From contig NZ_CM004509.1 of the NCBI RefSeq assembly GCF_001693435.1, positions 1,302,001 through 1,366,000 of the forward strand: a stretch of 64,000 nucleotides of DNA, given 5' to 3'. Under the pieces are notes generated by a model that was not told where the DNA came from, did no database searches, and saw only the letters and a list, made by a program, of their open reading frames with translations. Positions 30,404-39,530 of the stretch are shown piece by piece. A program made the translations under genes and the position numbers. This DNA is from Gilliamella sp. wkB7 (GTDB lineage Bacteria; Pseudomonadota; Gammaproteobacteria; Enterobacterales; Orbaceae). Numbering within the stretch: position 1 is the first letter of the stretch; the number at the start of each line of letters is the position of its first letter.

Positions 30404-31825
30404 ATGTCAGATCCCATTTTTCAAGGAACTTTTTTTGAAAAGTTCCTATCTATCACACACTATCAAACTTTAATTGGTATTGGACTACTGCTAGTTTGTT
30501 TTTTTGGAGTGATGAAACCGTTACAAGATAAAAAAATTAATTTTTCTCTTCGTATGTTAGTTGGGTTAATACTTGGTGCAGTGCTTGGTTTAGGTATACA
30601 AGCTGCAGCAGGGTTCCCTGATACATCAAATGTTTGGATGCAAGAGACAGCTACATGGTATGGTCTTTTTGGACGTGCTTTTATTGCCTTTATTCGCATG
30701 CTAGTCATTCCTTTGATATTTGTCTCTATTGTTAAAGTCATTATCGATTTTTCTGGTAAAGAGAACCTACCACAAATCGCATTTAGAGGAATATTCTGGT
30801 TACTGTTTACCACTGCAATTGCTTGTATAGTTGGCATTGTTTTGGCTAATTTGTTTGCATTAGGAGAAATCAGCTCTACAACGGTTCATCAAGCTCAAGC
30901 TAAACAATACACTAATATAATTGATACTTTTGTAAATCTTATTCCAAGTAATATCATTGCATCAATGGTTAAAGAAAATATTGTTGGATTAGTTATTTTT
31001 TCTGCTCTTATGGGGATTGCTGCTAATCGAATGGAAAAGAAAAATCCACAACCTATTGCTCTGTTTAAGACCTTTATTGAAGCACTTTATAAAATTGTGA
31101 TGTCAATTGCCATGACCATCATTAAATATATGCCATATGCAGTCATCGCCCTCCTTGCTAGAACCATTATTTCTAATGGTATACCTGCAATTATTGAAGT
31201 ATCAGGTTTTGTTGCAGCCATCTACATTGCCACTTTGATCATGTTAATTGTGCATGTTTTAATTGTTATGATTCACGGTATATCACCTGTCATGTTTATT
31301 AAAAAAGCGATGGGAACGTGGTTATTAGCCTTTACCAGCCGCTCGTCAGTTGGTACATTACCTATGACTATCTCAACTTTAACGGTACGTATGGGAGTCA
31401 ATACAGGCACAGCAAATTTAGTCGGTTCACTTGGTAGTACTATGGGTATGAATGGCTGTGCTGGTTTCTTTCCTGCGTTACTTGCTGTTATGATTGCGCA
31501 TATGGTGGGTATTGATACTAATTTCCAATTTTATATTATGTTGGTAATTGTGGTCGTGATTGGTTCAATTGGTATTGCTGGTATTCCTGGTACAGCAACA
31601 GTTGCTGCAACAGTGGTTTTATCTGGCATGGGCATGGCTGAATACTTCCCATTAATTGGTATGGTGCTGGCCGTTGATCCAATCATTGATATGGCTCGCA
31701 CACTAGCCAACGTATCTGGGGCAATGACTGCGGCAGTCGCTACCGATCGTGAAGTAGGACTTATGGATATGAATACTTTCTATGATCCAAATATTTCTCT
31801 TGAAAATGAACAGTCGGATGTTTAA
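30404..31825 (+). CDS. Dicarboxylate/amino acid:cation symporter, TcyP-like cystine carrier
   Basis: A 473-residue inner-membrane symporter of the DAACS family. The re-entrant loop LAFTSRSSVGTLPM and the segment MNGCAGFFPALLAVM, with the C-terminal VDPIIDMARTLANVSGAMTA, follow E. coli TcyP (YdjN), which imports L-cystine, rather than the GltP or DctA subgroups. Substrate is inferred from this similarity. A GGGGCAATT motif sits before the ATG. In the gap upstream are two inverted repeats (TTGTCATT/AATGACAA at 30270-30288; ATCTTACTT/AAGTAAGAT at 30308-30352). It follows the disulfide-reductase-like gene by 145 bp and ends at a strong terminator. Confidence 0.82.
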   Translation: MSDPIFQGTFFEKFLSITHYQTLIGIGLLLVCFFGVMKPLQDKKINFSLRMLVGLILGAVLGLGIQAAAGFPDTSNVWMQETATWYGLFGRAFIAFIRMLVIPLIFVSIVKVIIDFSGKENLPQIAFRGIFWLLFTTAIACIVGIVLANLFALGEISSTTVHQAQAKQYTNIIDTFVNLIPSNIIASMVKENIVGLVIFSALMGIAANRMEKKNPQPIALFKTFIEALYKIVMSIAMTIIKYMPYAVIALLARTIISNGIPAIIEVSGFVAAIYIATLIMLIVHVLIVMIHGISPVMFIKKAMGTWLLAFTSRSSVGTLPMTISTLTVRMGVNTGTANLVGSLGSTMGMNGCAGFFPALLAVMIAHMVGIDTNFQFYIMLVIVVVIGSIGIAGIPGTATVAATVVLSGMGMAEYFPLIGMVLAVDPIIDMARTLANVSGAMTAAVATDREVGLMDMNTFYDPNISLENEQSDV

Positions 31826-31848
31826 TTTAAGTAAAGAATAAGCAGAAT

Positions 31849-31876
31849 AAAAAGGACGATTCAAGCGTCCTTTTTG
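31849..31876 (+). terminator. Bidirectional terminator between the cystine-type symporter and galU
   Basis: A perfect 10-bp stem AAAAAGGACG / CGTCCTTTTT with a 7-nt loop, flanked by A- and T-runs, placed between convergent genes; it can serve both. Confidence 0.88.
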
Positions 31877-31893
31877 TGTTCAAAAATTAATAT

Positions 31894-32808
31894 TTAAATT
31901 GTTTTTAACCATGCAGTAACATCATTACCTAAGCTTTTATGACGCATTGCGTATTGTATAAAGGTTTGTACATATCCCAATTTATTACCACAATCATGAC
32001 TTCGTCCTTTAATACAATATGCATCAACAGGATCCTCTTTAAGTAACATTGCAATTGCATCCGTGAGTTGAATTTCACCACCAGCGCCTAAAGATGTTTT
32101 AGCTAGTAAAGGCCAGATTTTTTCAGATAAAACATAGCGTCCAACAACTGATTGATTGGATGGTGCTTCTTCAATTGATGGTTTTTCAACGACACTATAC
32201 ATTTGTGTAACAGCACCAGCAGACAATTCTTGACCATGGCAGTCAACTATCCCATAAGAAGAAACTAACTCTTTCGGTACTGGCTCAACCAAAATTTGAC
32301 TATGCTTGGTCTCATGATAATTATTTATCATTGCCGCTAAATTATCTTTTGTTAGATCGCTTTCATACTCATCAATAATCACATCTGGTAGTACAACCGC
32401 AAAAGGTTCATCGCCAACCAAAGGATAAGCACACAATACGGCATGACCAAGTCCTTTGGCTAAACCTTGACGAACACTCGTTATTGTTACATTTTTAGGT
32501 AAAATACTTTGTACTTCTTGTAACAGTTGACGTTTAACACGCGCTTCTAACATTGCTTCTAATTCAAAACTAGTATCGAAGTGGTTTTCAATTGAATTTT
32601 TTGATGAATGGGTAACAAAAATGATCTCAGTAATACCTGCTGCAATACATTCTTTTACTACATACTGAATAAGTGGTTTATCAACCACAGGTAACATTTC
32701 CTTAGGAATGGCTTTAGTAGCAGGTAACATTCGAGTACCAAGACCGGCAACAGGGATAACGGCCTTTTTGACGTTTCCATTCAAAGTTGATTTAAAACTT
32801 GATGACAT
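31894..32808 (-). CDS. galU: UTP-glucose-1-phosphate uridylyltransferase
   Basis: Makes UDP-glucose for LPS, glycans and galactose metabolism; 304 residues (E. coli 302). The nucleotide-binding [22 protein letters not shown], the [13 protein letters not shown] segment and [11 protein letters not shown] are intact. It is alone, minus strand, with its promoter in the long AT-rich gap upstream. Confidence 0.96.
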   Translation of the reverse strand: MSSSFKSTLNGNVKKAVIPVAGLGTRMLPATKAIPKEMLPVVDKPLIQYVVKECIAAGITEIIFVTHSSKNSIENHFDTSFELEAMLEARVKRQLLQEVQSILPKNVTITSVRQGLAKGLGHAVLCAYPLVGDEPFAVVLPDVIIDEYESDLTKDNLAAMINNYHETKHSQILVEPVPKELVSSYGIVDCHGQELSAGAVTQMYSVVEKPSIEEAPSNQSVVGRYVLSEKIWPLLAKTSLGAGGEIQLTDAIAMLLKEDPVDAYCIKGRSHDCGNKLGYVQTFIQYAMRHKSLGNDVTAWLKTI

Positions 32809-33183
32809 TTTATTTCCTTAAAAAAATTAGCAGATAACACAACTATTACAATAATCTTTATTATCTTTATGCCATATTAACAATATGTATTTTCAACCCA
32901 TAATCACATTAACATATAGGGAATCAAAGTACATGTATGAATAATTGCCCTTGTAAAATTTCATATATTACGTTGATTCGAAATCAAATTGTAATAAACG
33001 ATGAAAAAAGCTAAATCTAACATATTAAACATAGCATTGATAATCTTTACAAGATAATAACAATTCTAAAGAATAATTATCAAAAATTAAATAAGAAAGA
33101 GAAATAAATTTTGTTAATAAACTCAATATCATAACCATCAATCCAACCAATAATACATTAATTATTTGTCTTTATATAATATT
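32809..33183. other. AT-rich intergenic region upstream of galU
   Basis: These 375 bp between galU and the decayed lipoprotein gene are stop-dense in all frames. They must contain the galU promoter, but no convincing hexamer pair or hairpin was found. Short frames of under 40 codons are present on both strands without a ribosome site. Confidence 0.5.
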
Positions 33184-33681
33184 TTATCTATTTATTGATA
33201 AATCGTTAGATTCAGTTAATGCAGGATTATCTCTATCTTTAGCTAAAGAATCAATAGCTATATAAATAATCTGGCAGTTCTGCAAAATTACTTGTCTTAT
33301 TACAAATTTCGCTTTACGGTCACGTACTTCTTTTGCGAAGAGCTTATATAAAGATCGTCATAGCCATCATCATATAATGTTACCCTATCTAGTAAGGATT
33401 GTGTTCGCCAAAATGTTTGTTTTAGATAACCATGAGCCTCAATATTATCCGTAAATTTTCCTTTCATGCCGGCATAACTTGCTGGTAAATATTTACTTTA
33501 TCGACTTTGAGCAATATAAATATGTGGATAACTTAATATATTTGATGGCAAAGGATTTAATACAAATTCTGTATTAATCATACTGAATTATGACAGTTTT
33601 CAATGGTTAAAGGTGCAGTTCGAAAATTTAACGAACCACACCCAGTAAGTAAAAAAATATGACAGCTATAATATGTCGCAT
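33184..33681 (-). pseudogene. Decayed outer-membrane-type lipoprotein gene
   Basis: On the minus strand a coding frame can be followed only by changing frame. MRHIIAVIFF leads into a run of seven T (33651-33657); one more T would give LLTGC, a perfect lipobox, followed by GSLNFRTAPLTIENCHNSV. A second shift gives MINTEFVLNPLPSNILSYPH and YIAQSR, an in-frame TAA (33498-33500), then SKYLPASYAGMKGKFTDNIE up to LLDRVTLYDDGYDDLY. A third shift leads to KLFAKEVRDRKAKFVIRQVI and ends SLAKDRDNPALTESNDLSIN-R-stop. Intact, it would encode about 160 residues of a lipoprotein I do not recognise. At least three frameshifts and one stop make it a pseudogene. Confidence 0.65.
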
Positions 33682-33737
33682 TTTACTTTTTATAACTTAT
33701 AAATAATTAATATTTATAAATATATCAATCATTCTTA

Positions 33738-33887
33738 TTATAATTTATCGCTAACATTTTCAGCTGTTTTCGAAATAGCTTTACCACCAGATTGAACATC
33801 TTTGCCTACACCATTAACTGTATTACATCCAACAATGAGAGTTGTCATTGCAATACCGAATACTAGAATTAACATCTTACGTAACAT
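33738..33887 (-). CDS. Entericidin-like small lipoprotein
   Basis: A 49-residue lipoprotein: MLRKMLILVFGIAMTTLIVG, then Cys21 of the lipobox, followed by NTVNGVGKDVQSGGKAISK. This matches the entericidin A/B family (E. coli EcnB reads CNTTRGVGEDISDGG). Entericidins are small membrane lipoproteins; EcnB is described as a bacteriolytic toxin whose antidote is EcnA, though many genomes carry only one member with no proven toxicity. Only one copy is present here. AGGAGA lies 7 bp before the ATG. It is 25 bp downstream of tyrB on the same strand. Confidence 0.85.
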   Translation of the reverse strand: MLRKMLILVFGIAMTTLIVGCNTVNGVGKDVQSGGKAISKTAENVSDKL

Positions 33888-33912
33888 GAATATTCTCCTT
33901 TTTGTGACTTGA

Positions 33913-35106
33913 TTATTTTAATGTAGCAAATGCTTCCGCCACACGATGAATATTATGGTGATTTAAGCCTGCCACACACATTCTTCCACTGCCCACCAAA
34001 TAAACAGCAAAATTATCTTTTAATTGTGTGACTTGTCGTTTACTAAAACCAGTATAACTAAACATACCACGCTGCTTAACTAAATAAGTAAAATTATGAT
34101 CTGGTGCTTGTGTTTTCAACAAATTAACTAAAGTAGAACGCATCGATACAATACGATTTCGCATTGATTCAACTTCTTTAATCCAACTGGCTCTCAATTC
34201 AGGATTATTTAAAACATAACTGACCAATTGGGCACCATAAGCTGCTGGGCTAGAATAGTTTCGACGAACCGTTGCCTGAAGTTGACCTAATACACGACGA
34301 GCTGCTTCATCATTTTCACACAACACAGATAACCCACCAACACGTTCCCCATAAAGTGAAAATGTTTTGGAAAAAGAGTTGCTTATAAAACCACAAAGCC
34401 CCATTTCAGCTGCTTTTTTAATTGCATAACTGTCACTTTCAATACTTTCACCAAATCCTTGATAAGCAATATCCATAAATGGAATGAGATCACGTGTTTG
34501 TAATACAGCAATTACTTTATCCCACTGTGATTGTGTTAAATCTGCACCCGTTGGGTTATGACAACAAGGATGCAGTAATACAATACTTTTGGCAGGCAAT
34601 TGTTCCAATGTTTCAAGCATTGCGTCAAATTTAACTCCACATGTTTGTGAATCAAAATAGGGATAGGTATTAACTTTAAAACCTGCGCCACCAAAAATAG
34701 CAATATGATTTTCCCATGTTGGATCACTGACCCAGACTTGTGAATTAGGAAAATAACGATATAAAAAATCAGCACCGATTTTTAGTGCACCTGATCCGCC
34801 TAATGTTTGTATAGTTGCAATACGTTTATCTTTATAGGCTGAATGTTCTTCACCAAATAGCAATGACTGAATTGCTTGGCAATAAGAGGGTAAACCGCTC
34901 ATTGGTAAATAAAGTTGTGCATCTTGTTGATTATGATAAATATAATCACGAGCAATTTTTATACACTCCAATTGAGGGACAACACTATTTTCATCATAAT
35001 AATAACCAATGCTTAAATTAGTTTTACTTTCACGATGATCATTATTAAATTCAGCAACTAAAGATAAAATTGGATCCCCTGCATAGGATTCTACTTTTTC
35101 AAACAT
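33913..35106 (-). CDS. tyrB: Aromatic-amino-acid aminotransferase TyrB
   Basis: PLP-dependent transaminase for tyrosine, phenylalanine, leucine and aspartate; 397 residues, E. coli TyrB length. [55 protein letters not shown], the PLP-lysine segment [20 protein letters not shown] and the C-terminal RMCVAGLN are TyrB-like. The ATG at 35106 is chosen over an upstream in-frame start because it matches the family N-terminus. A second, AspC-type, paralogue lies at 57.5 kb. No TyrR operator was recognised with confidence. Confidence 0.93.
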   Translation of the reverse strand: MFEKVESYAGDPILSLVAEFNNDHRESKTNLSIGYYYDENSVVPQLECIKIARDYIYHNQQDAQLYLPMSGLPSYCQAIQSLLFGEEHSAYKDKRIATIQTLGGSGALKIGADFLYRYFPNSQVWVSDPTWENHIAIFGGAGFKVNTYPYFDSQTCGVKFDAMLETLEQLPAKSIVLLHPCCHNPTGADLTQSQWDKVIAVLQTRDLIPFMDIAYQGFGESIESDSYAIKKAAEMGLCGFISNSFSKTFSLYGERVGGLSVLCENDEAARRVLGQLQATVRRNYSSPAAYGAQLVSYVLNNPELRASWIKEVESMRNRIVSMRSTLVNLLKTQAPDHNFTYLVKQRGMFSYTGFSKRQVTQLKDNFAVYLVGSGRMCVAGLNHHNIHRVAEAFATLK

Positions 35107-35293
35107 ATTACAACCTAATTGACACAATAACTCATAACTGTAGATTATTGCATCAACTCAATTGGCAATCAATCACTAAATACAAGTTCAACTGTAAATA
35201 ATTTAATTGAATTTTCACTAGGAATTTCAATCATTTTTGATAAGAATAATCAACGATATATTAAATGAAAAATTATTCAATTTAAGTTCAATT

Positions 35294-35334
35294 TTATACT
35301 AAACCGTAGGGTTTACCTGAAACTTTTTAACAAA
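35294..35334 (+). repeat. Dispersed intergenic element, copy 2
   Basis: Starts TTATACT, then AAACC-3 nt-GGGTTT (the longest form of the internal stem), then ACCTGAAACTTTTT and AACAAA. It lies in the gap between ridA and tyrB (both minus strand), directly next to the ridA terminator hairpin. Similar to copies at 28721 and 56634. Confidence 0.7.
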
Positions 35335-35358
35335 GATTAGCACTTTTTAGTGCTAATC
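35335..35358 (-). terminator. Terminator-like hairpin after ridA
   Basis: A perfect 9-bp stem GATTAGCAC / GTGCTAATC with a 6-nt loop, 13 bp after the ridA stop. On the minus strand it is followed by TTTGTT, a weak T-tract. Confidence 0.65.
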
Positions 35359-35371
35359 AAACTAGTTAAAA

Positions 35372-35755
35372 TTATTTAGCAGCAATGACTTCAATTTCAA
35401 CTTTTGCATCTTTAGGTATACGAGCAACTTGTACACAAGAACGTGCAGGGAATCCGGCATTATTTTCGATAAAAAATGCTTCATAAACCGCATTAACAGC
35501 AGCAAAATCATTCATATCAGCTAAAAAAATAGTTGTTTTAACGATATTACTCACTTGATAACCTGCCGATGTGATTATTGCTTTAACATTAGCTAAACTT
35601 TGTTTTGCTTGTTCTTTAACGCAAGCTGGCATTTCACCCGTTTCAGGGACTAAAGGAATCTGCCCTGATGCAAATAGCATATTGCCTAAATCGACTGCCT
35701 GAACATATGGTCCGATTGCTGCTGGGGCTTTTTCTGTCTGAATCACTTTTGCCAT
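35372..35755 (-). CDS. ridA: 2-iminobutanoate/2-iminopropanoate deaminase RidA
   Basis: Trimeric enzyme that hydrolyses reactive enamine/imine intermediates from PLP enzymes; 127 residues (E. coli 128). AKVIQTEKAPAAIGPYVQAV, FASGQIPLVPETGEMP and the catalytic Arg region NAGFPARSCVQVARIPKDA are present. ATG at 35755 aligns with the family start; an in-frame TTG six bases earlier sits closer to the AGGAG motif and could be used instead. It is adjacent to tyrB, a PLP enzyme, though E. coli ridA is near pyrBI. Confidence 0.95.
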   Translation of the reverse strand: MAKVIQTEKAPAAIGPYVQAVDLGNMLFASGQIPLVPETGEMPACVKEQAKQSLANVKAIITSAGYQVSNIVKTTIFLADMNDFAAVNAVYEAFFIENNAGFPARSCVQVARIPKDAKVEIEVIAAK

Positions 35756-35945
35756 ATTCAATTTTTCTCCTTTTGTATTTATTCTATCTCTTCATTACCT
35801 TTTATAAGTAATATACCTTTGTTTATCTATCTTCATTTGAACAGGAAGATAATTTGGTGTCAAGTCAATACACAATGATGATCATGGGACTTCTTAAAAT
35901 TTTCTGATATGATAATCAAAATTTTTTTATTTATTGAGAGTTAAC

Positions 35946-37313
35946 ATGTTTGAGAATTTAACCGACCGTTTATCACAGACATTTCGCAATATCAGTGGTC
36001 GTGGGCGACTGTCTGAAGATAATATTAAAGAAGCACTGCGCGATGTCCGAATGGCTCTACTTGAAGCCGATGTTGCGCTACCTGTTGTTCGTGAATTTAT
36101 TAATCAAGTTAAAGAAAAAGCTGTAGGTTTAGATGTCAATAAAAGCCTAACGCCAGGCCAAGAGTTTATTAAAATAGTTCAAGCCGAATTGACGGCTGCA
36201 ATGGGAGAAGTTAACAGTTCACTCAATTTAGCAACTCAGCCACCAGCAGTAATCTTAATGGCGGGTTTACAAGGTGCAGGTAAAACCACCAGTGTTGCAA
36301 AACTGGCCAAATTCTTAAAAGAAAAACAGAAGAAAAAAGTACTGGTTGTATCAGCCGACGTCTATCGACCAGCAGCAATTAAGCAGTTAGAAACACTAGC
36401 TAAAGCCATTGATGTCGAGTTTTTTCCATCTGATATTAATGAAAAACCAGTTAATATTGTAAATAAAGCCATTTCACACGCTAAACTACAATTTTTTGAT
36501 GTACTTATTGTCGATACTGCAGGTCGTTTACATGTCGATAACGATATGATGGACGAAATCAAGTCTCTTCATCAAGCAATAAACCCAATTGAAACCCTGT
36601 TTGTTGTAGATGCCATGACTGGGCAAGATGCAGCCAATACCGCAAAAGCATTCAATGATGCATTACCACTTACTGGTGTGATTTTAACTAAAGTTGATGG
36701 GGATGCTCGTGGTGGTGCTGCGCTTTCTATTCGCAATATTACTGGTAAACCAATTAAATTTTTAGGGATGGGTGAAAAAACTGATGCTTTAGAACCATTC
36801 TATCCAGATCGCATTGCTTCTCGTATTTTGGGGATGGGTGATGTTATTTCGTTAATTGAAGAATTACAAAGTAATGTCGATCGCGAGAAAGCAGAAAAAA
36901 TCGCCAAAAAATTGAAAAAAGGCGATAAATTCGATTTTAATGATTTTCAAGATCAGCTTAAACAGATGCGCAATATGGGGGGTATGGGTGCAATGCTGGC
37001 AAAATTACCTGGCGTAGGTCAACTCCCTGATCATATCAAAGCACAAATGGATGATAAAATCACTATCAAAATGGAAGCAATTATTGGCTCAATGACACTC
37101 AAAGAGCGTGCAAATCCAGAAATCATTAAAGGTTCACGTAAGCGCCGAATTGCAATGGGCTCAGGAACCCAAGTACAAGATGTGAATAAACTCTTAAAAC
37201 AATTTGACGATATGCAAAAAATGATGAAGAAAATGAAAGGTGGTGGCATGATGAAGATGATGCGCCAGATGAAAGGTTTAATGGGCGGCGGAATGGGATT
37301 CCCTCCACGTTAA
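35946..37313 (+). CDS. ffh: Signal recognition particle protein Ffh
   Basis: GTPase of the SRP that targets inner-membrane proteins co-translationally; 455 residues (E. coli 453). It has an N domain (MFENLTDRLSQTFRNISGRG), P-loop GLQGAGKTTSVAKLA near 103-117, DTAGRLHVDND, TKVDGDARGG, and a methionine-rich M domain from about 330 ending MMKMMRQMKGLMGGGMG. An upstream in-frame start adds four residues but lacks family support. The usual rpsP-rimM-trmD cluster is not adjacent; the downstream gene is convergent rhtA. Confidence 0.96.
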   Translation: MFENLTDRLSQTFRNISGRGRLSEDNIKEALRDVRMALLEADVALPVVREFINQVKEKAVGLDVNKSLTPGQEFIKIVQAELTAAMGEVNSSLNLATQPPAVILMAGLQGAGKTTSVAKLAKFLKEKQKKKVLVVSADVYRPAAIKQLETLAKAIDVEFFPSDINEKPVNIVNKAISHAKLQFFDVLIVDTAGRLHVDNDMMDEIKSLHQAINPIETLFVVDAMTGQDAANTAKAFNDALPLTGVILTKVDGDARGGAALSIRNITGKPIKFLGMGEKTDALEPFYPDRIASRILGMGDVISLIEELQSNVDREKAEKIAKKLKKGDKFDFNDFQDQLKQMRNMGGMGAMLAKLPGVGQLPDHIKAQMDDKITIKMEAIIGSMTLKERANPEIIKGSRKRRIAMGSGTQVQDVNKLLKQFDDMQKMMKKMKGGGMMKMMRQMKGLMGGGMGFPPR

Positions 37314-37366
37314 ATCTACGCTTAATTTCTTCCTTTTAAAATCGTCCTAATTGAACATTAGACTAT

Positions 37367-37404
37367 CAAAAAAATCGCGCTTTCAACAGCGCGATAATTT
37401 TTTT
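37367..37404 (+). terminator. Bidirectional terminator between ffh and rhtA
   Basis: Stem ATCGCGC / GCGCGAT with an 8-nt loop, an A-run before and a T-run after, so both convergent genes can end here. The last two bases overlap the rhtA stop codon. Confidence 0.85.
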
Positions 37405-38275
37405 AATTACTTGATTTAACTGATTCAATCTTTGTTGGGCGATTCATGGTGAGCACAGTACCTATTGATGAAACAATAATAAATACGATTGCTAACCACT
37501 GATAGCTTGATAATTTTTCGTGCAACACAATTAAACCAGAAAGAGCAGCAAAAACAGGAGATAAGCTCATTAAAGTGCTAAATGTTTGCGCAGGTAATTT
37601 TGGTAGGGCAATCATATCTAATCCATAAGGAATAGCTGAGGCCAATAAAGAGACAACAAACACCAAAGGGAGCAGATCTAACGAGAACATAGCACTACCA
37701 CTTTGCCATACACCAATAGGAAATAAAAAGCACGAAGCAATTACCGATCCAATAGCGACACTTGAAGATCCATAAATAGCACCAGCTTTACGCCCAAATA
37801 AAATGTAACATGCCCAACAACTGCCTGCTAATAAAGCAAACAAAATACCTACAGGATCTAAATTCCCTGACGCTTGATGAATAGGCAGTAACATAGCTAA
37901 CCCGATCACAGCAATACCTAACCAAATAAAATCAAACAATTTACGTGATGAACACATAGCTACCATTATTGGTCCAGTCAATTCGATAGCCACAGCAATA
38001 CCTAAAGGAATTCTAGCAATAGCGCTATAAAAAGCTAAATTCATAAAACCAATTGAAATACCGTATAGAAATATAAATTTTAATGCCTGCTTAGGTATTG
38101 GTTTTCGCCAAGGTTTAAAAATGATAATTAAAATTATTGCCGAAAAACACAATCGCCAAGCGGTCATACCTTCAGGCCCTAACACCGGAAAAAGATATTT
38201 GGCGATTGAAGCACTGCCTTGAATGGAGATCATCGAAACAAAAATCAAAAAAACCGGCCAAGATCTTTTAAACAT
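37403..38275 (-). CDS. rhtA: Threonine/homoserine exporter RhtA (EamA family)
   Basis: A 290-residue inner-membrane drug/metabolite transporter with ten membrane spans in two EamA halves. SIQGSASIAKYLFPVLGPEG, ALRL-like AWRLCFSAIILIIIFKPWR, PLGIAVAIELTGPIMVAM and ALPY-like AIPYGLDMIALPKLP follow E. coli RhtA (295) closely. It exports threonine and homoserine in E. coli. It lies 126 bp downstream of ispB, on the same strand. Confidence 0.88.
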   Translation of the reverse strand: MFKRSWPVFLIFVSMISIQGSASIAKYLFPVLGPEGMTAWRLCFSAIILIIIFKPWRKPIPKQALKFIFLYGISIGFMNLAFYSAIARIPLGIAVAIELTGPIMVAMCSSRKLFDFIWLGIAVIGLAMLLPIHQASGNLDPVGILFALLAGSCWACYILFGRKAGAIYGSSSVAIGSVIASCFLFPIGVWQSGSAMFSLDLLPLVFVVSLLASAIPYGLDMIALPKLPAQTFSTLMSLSPVFAALSGLIVLHEKLSSYQWLAIVFIIVSSIGTVLTMNRPTKIESVKSSN

Positions 38276-38401
38276 AAAAATACCTTACTTTAATATATTG
38301 AACTTATTGTCTATTTAATTAATGCCAAAATGTTTGAGATAAACGATACGTTTGAGTATAAAATAGATGCTTAAATAACTTACTTAACATTTACCGATTA
38401 A

Positions 38402-39388
38402 TTAATTTTCTCTTTTTACTGACAATAAGGCTAGATCTTGTAATGCTTGTTTATAAGGTGAGTCAGGTAAAATAGCAATAACATCCGATGCTTTACGAGC
38501 TTCCGCCCGAGCAGTTTGCAAGGTAAATTCAAGTGAACCACATTCATCCATAATATGTAAAATGCGATTTAATAAATGTCGACCATTGCCTTGTTCTATA
38601 GCTCGACGAATTAATGCAGCATCCTCAGCATTTTTAGTGTGATGCATGGCATGTAGGAGCGGTAAGGTTGGCTTGCCTTCATTAAGGTCATCTCCTAAAT
38701 TTTTTCCTAATTTTTTATTATTACCGGCACTGTAATCCAATAGGTCATCAATAATTTGAAAGGCAGTACCTAAATATTTACCGTACTCTTGTAAGGCAAA
38801 CTCTTGCTGTTCATTTGCACCAGCTAACACCGCAGCAGAATGCGAAGTTGCCTCAAATAAACGTGCTGTTTTGCGATAAATAACTTCTAAATATTGTTCT
38901 TTGGTAATATCAGGATCATTACAATTAATTAATTGCTGTACTTCCCCTTCAGCAATAACATTAGTTGCTGCCGACATGATAGTCAAAACCTTAAACGATT
39001 CTGTACGCACCATCATTTGAAAAGAACGTGTATAAATGTAATCACCAACTAATACACTAGCAGCATTACCAAATAAAGCATTCGCGGTCGATTTACCACG
39101 CCTTAAATCAGACTCGTCTACTACATCATCATGCAATAAGGTGGCGGTATGAATAAATTCAATAAAAGCGGCCGTAATAATATGTTTGTCACCTTGATAA
39201 TTAAGTGCTTTAGCAATTAATAAAGCAATAACAGGACGAATACGCTTTCCTCCACTGCTAATAATATAATTGCCCAACTGATTAATCAAAGCCACATCTG
39301 AATTTAGTTCAGCTTGTATAGCTTGGTTCACTTTAACTAAATCATCTTTTACCAGATCGAGTATTTGATTCATTGATGGATTATTCAT
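38402..39388 (-). CDS. ispB: Octaprenyl diphosphate synthase
   Basis: Builds the polyprenyl chain of ubiquinone/menaquinone; 328 residues (E. coli 323). The first Asp-rich motif is LLHDDVVDESDLRRG and the second is IIDDLLDYSAGN; SSGGKRIRPVIALL is also present. A second ATG five codons in would give exactly 323 residues; neither has a strong ribosome site. In E. coli it neighbours rplU-rpmA; here it is divergent from tonB. Confidence 0.94.
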   Translation of the reverse strand: MNNPSMNQILDLVKDDLVKVNQAIQAELNSDVALINQLGNYIISSGGKRIRPVIALLIAKALNYQGDKHIITAAFIEFIHTATLLHDDVVDESDLRRGKSTANALFGNAASVLVGDYIYTRSFQMMVRTESFKVLTIMSAATNVIAEGEVQQLINCNDPDITKEQYLEVIYRKTARLFEATSHSAAVLAGANEQQEFALQEYGKYLGTAFQIIDDLLDYSAGNNKKLGKNLGDDLNEGKPTLPLLHAMHHTKNAEDAALIRRAIEQGNGRHLLNRILHIMDECGSLEFTLQTARAEARKASDVIAILPDSPYKQALQDLALLSVKREN

Positions 39389-39489
39389 CAGTTTAACCGC
39401 TAGAAATAATAGATATTAATCTTGCTATTATCTGATAAATATTTTTGTGCAACAAGAGTTGCAGATCATATTTTAAAAAAAACTACAAA

Positions 39490-39504
39490 TGATAAGCATT
39501 TTCA
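39490..39504 (+). promoter_or_regulatory. Candidate Fur box upstream of tonB
   Basis: TGATAAGCATTTTCA fits the 7-1-7 Fur pattern TGATAAT-N-ATTATCA at 12 of 14 arm positions and sits 26 bp before the tonB ATG. Iron repression of tonB is known in enterobacteria; the same control is inferred here. Confidence 0.6.
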
Positions 39505-39530
39505 TTTAAAATACTCATCTTAAGTTAGAA

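Noticed and set aside
32809..33183. Short frames upstream of galU, for example MKKAKSNILNIALIIFTR at about 33001 on the plus strand
   Set aside because: Only 18 codons, without a ribosome site or family match; expected by chance in AT-rich DNA.
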